From Pseudomonadota bacterium (GTDB lineage: Bacteria; Pseudomonadota; Gammaproteobacteria; Pseudomonadales; UBA5518), in the NCBI GenBank assembly GCA_022705125.1, contig JAKJFB010000192.1, forward strand, positions 1 through 5,375: a stretch of 5,375 nt of DNA, read 5' to 3'. A program made the translations under genes and the position numbers. Under the pieces are notes generated by a model. It was given only the letters and a program-made list of their open reading frames with translations, did no database searches and was not told the DNA's origin. Shown one piece after another: positions 4,016 to 5,375 of the stretch. Each line of letters starts with the position of its first letter. Positions within the stretch are counted from its first letter, which is position 1.

Positions 4016-5375
4016 GCCGGCTCGCCGCCGGTGCGCATCACCCCGCCGCGCTCCGGCGCGCCGGTGCCGCGCGTGAAGCTCTCCGACAGGTAGGCCGGCG
4101 GCTCGACGCCGAGCAACTGGTAGAGGTTGCTGAGATGCAGGCGGAACAACCGCTCGAAATCGCTCACCGACTGCGCCGGGTTGTAGTCGCCGAACCACCA
4201 GAACCAGTCCGATCCCTCGCAGGCGGCCAACTGCATCAGCGCGCGCTCCGCGACCCCGGCCTCCAGCGTCCCGGCGCCGACGACACGATCGTAGGCGCGC
4301 TTGGCATCGGCCAGCATTTCCCAGCCGCGGTTCTTGTCCGCGTTGCCGATCCAGGTCGACAGCGTGCCGTAGACCCAGCTGCCGGCCTTGAGCGCGGCCA
4401 GATGGGCGCGCCGGGGCTCACGGGCGTCGAGAAAGCTGCTGAAGGTGCCGAGCGTAAAACCCGGGTGGCGCGACAACTCGCGGTACAGCGCGTCCAGGAA
4501 GTAGTAGCCGTTCTCGGGGTAATACTCCCAGGCGTTCTCGCCGTCGAGGATGATCACGATCGCGCAGTCGCGGCAATTCACGCAGGCCGCCTTGATGTTC
4601 TCCAGGTGGTGCAGGAGATTCGCCACCGCGTCCTCGGCGTGCCACTCCGAATAGGTGAAGCCGATCAGGTCCGACAGCCCGTCGTCGCGGAAGAAGCAGT
4701 CGACCGTGTTCCCGCCGAAGCGGTAGACGCGGTGCCGGCACGCGTGGCCGGGGGCATGCGCGTCGGCCAGCACGTCGTCCGCGCCCATGCTGTTGCGCAG
4801 CACGCTCTCGCCACTGGCGCTCCAGCGAAAGCCCTCCTCGGCCAGCAGCTCCAGCGTCGCATCGCTCAGCGCGCCCTCCGAAGGCCAGCAACCGGATGGC
4901 GTCATGCCGAAGTGACGCTCGAACACGTCCCTGCCGTGGCGCAGGTGCCAGCGGGCGCGCTCGCGCCCGCCCGGGTAGCCGTCGATCAACGGCAGCTGCG
5001 CCTCGGGCTGCGTCTGGGCGCCGGCACGGATATCGAGCAGCAGCGGCAGGATCGGGTGGGCGTAGGGGCTCATCGCGAGCTCGACGCGCCCGGCCTCGGC
5101 CAGGCGCCGGTAGCGCGGCACCACCGAACGCAGCATGTCGAGCAGGATGCCGAGCAGCTGGCGGCGGTCGTGCACCGTGAAGCCGTGCGCCTTGTCCTGC
5201 AGCCGCTGCACGCGCGGATCCGCGCGGCGCACGGTCTCGGCCATCCAGCCGAGGTGATACCACACGATCAGATCGACCAGGAACTGGTCGGACAGGTACA
5301 TCATGGTGCCGGGATGCTCCTGCACCCACTGCGCCGTGGCGGCCAGGCGCTTGTAGGCAGGGAAGCGTTCGATGA
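4012..5375 (-). CDS. Glycoside hydrolase family 57 protein (alpha-amylase-like), 5' end cut by the window
   Basis: GH57 enzymes cleave or transfer alpha-glucans with a retaining mechanism and are a family separate from GH13. About 454 codons are visible, open to the window edge, so the N-terminus with the expected HxHQPxY-type region is missing. Seen in order are YLSDQFLVDLIVWYHLGW; SPYAHPILPLLLD; WPSEGALSD, with the Glu codon at 4876-4878 as the probable nucleophile; ILDGENAWEYY, with the Asp codon at 4543-4545 as the probable acid/base; and near the end SDWFWWFGDYNP, a conserved tail motif of this subgroup (the COG1449 alpha-amylase/alpha-mannosidase type). Catalytic roles are assigned by family analogy. 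A CxxCxxC cluster (codons 4564-4584) stands just before the DGEN strand. No start should be placed inside the window: the in-frame GTG at 5323-5325 is internal, as the frame continues upstream with family-like sequence. It is coupled to malQ by a 4-base overlap, suggesting a joint glycogen or maltodextrin role. Confidence 0.92.
   Translation of the reverse strand, partial: IERFPAYKRLAATAQWVQEHPGTMMYLSDQFLVDLIVWYHLGWMAETVRRADPRVQRLQDKAHGFTVHDRRQLLGILLDMLRSVVPRYRRLAEAGRVELAMSPYAHPILPLLLDIRAGAQTQPEAQLPLIDGYPGGRERARWHLRHGRDVFERHFGMTPSGCWPSEGALSDATLELLAEEGFRWSASGESVLRNSMGADDVLADAHAPGHACRHRVYRFGGNTVDCFFRDDGLSDLIGFTYSEWHAEDAVANLLHHLENIKAACVNCRDCAIVIILDGENAWEYYPENGYYFLDALYRELSRHPGFTLGTFSSFLDAREPRRAHLAALKAGSWVYGTLSTWIGNADKNRGWEMLADAKRAYDRVVGAGTLEAGVAERALMQLAACEGSDWFWWFGDYNPAQSVSDFERLFRLHLSNLYQLLGVEPPAYLSESFTRGTGAPERGGVMRTGGEPA

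Noticed and set aside
2507..4093. A 528-codon plus-strand open frame opposite malQ
   Set aside because: It is fully antisense to a gene with all catalytic motifs intact, has a repetitive Arg/Gly/Ala/Gln-rich composition typical of high-GC mirror frames, and shows no recognisable domain.
4013..4198. An upstream ATG at 4198 as the malQ start, adding 61 residues
   Set aside because: The extra stretch is Arg-rich, lies inside the GH57 coding region and has no GH77 similarity. The GTG at 4015 overlaps the GH57 stop as GTGA and places the catalytic residues at family positions.
5323..5325. An in-frame GTG as the true start of the GH57 gene
   Set aside because: The frame stays open to the window edge with protein-like sequence, and the family's N-terminal region is still missing, so this GTG is internal.
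1..5375. tRNA or rRNA genes, CRISPR arrays, insertion sequences or attachment sites
   Set aside because: By eye I found no regularly spaced repeats, transposase motifs, tRNA-like folds or integration boundaries. The window is almost entirely coding.

Overview
The window is a high-GC stretch in which every supportable gene lies on the minus strand. The genes are packed with 4-base overlaps or short gaps, so it reads as one operon or the inside of one, transcribed from high to low coordinates. GC content, Shine-Dalgarno use (AAGGAGG), a GTG start and the gene families suggest a high-GC bacterium. A gammaproteobacterium or betaproteobacterium with a glycogen-type alpha-glucan store is my guess, but no rRNA or other lineage marker is present to confirm it.

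In transcription order the layout is: (1) the C-terminal part of a GH57 glycoside hydrolase, cut by the window end (4012-5375); (2) a complete Thermus-type 4-alpha-glucanotransferase, malQ (2534-4015), whose GTG start overlaps the GH57 stop; (3) a 93-base gap holding a 12-codon open frame with a good Shine-Dalgarno and a small inverted repeat; (4) a small PilZ-domain protein with an intact c-di-GMP-binding signature (2063-2440); (5) an Hsp20 small heat shock protein with an unusual Lys/Ala-rich N-terminus (1520-2044); (6) an 89-base gap with a stem-loop that pairs well only in the minus-strand RNA; (7) a full-length GAPDH-family protein that has lost the catalytic cysteine (429-1430); (8) the N-terminal 138 codons of an apparently ordinary GAPDH, cut by the window start (1-414).

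The GH57 enzyme and MalQ form an alpha-glucan remodelling or breakdown pair. GAPDH handles the triose phosphates further down the same carbon route. PilZ and Hsp20 add a second-messenger input and a protein-stress function to what is otherwise a carbon-storage locus. The item most worth a second look is the GAPDH-like gene: its frame is intact, the active-site His is retained at the canonical spacing, but the nucleophilic Cys is Pro and several cofactor and phosphate-site residues have changed. It sits just upstream of, and is probably translationally coupled to, a normal GAPDH.
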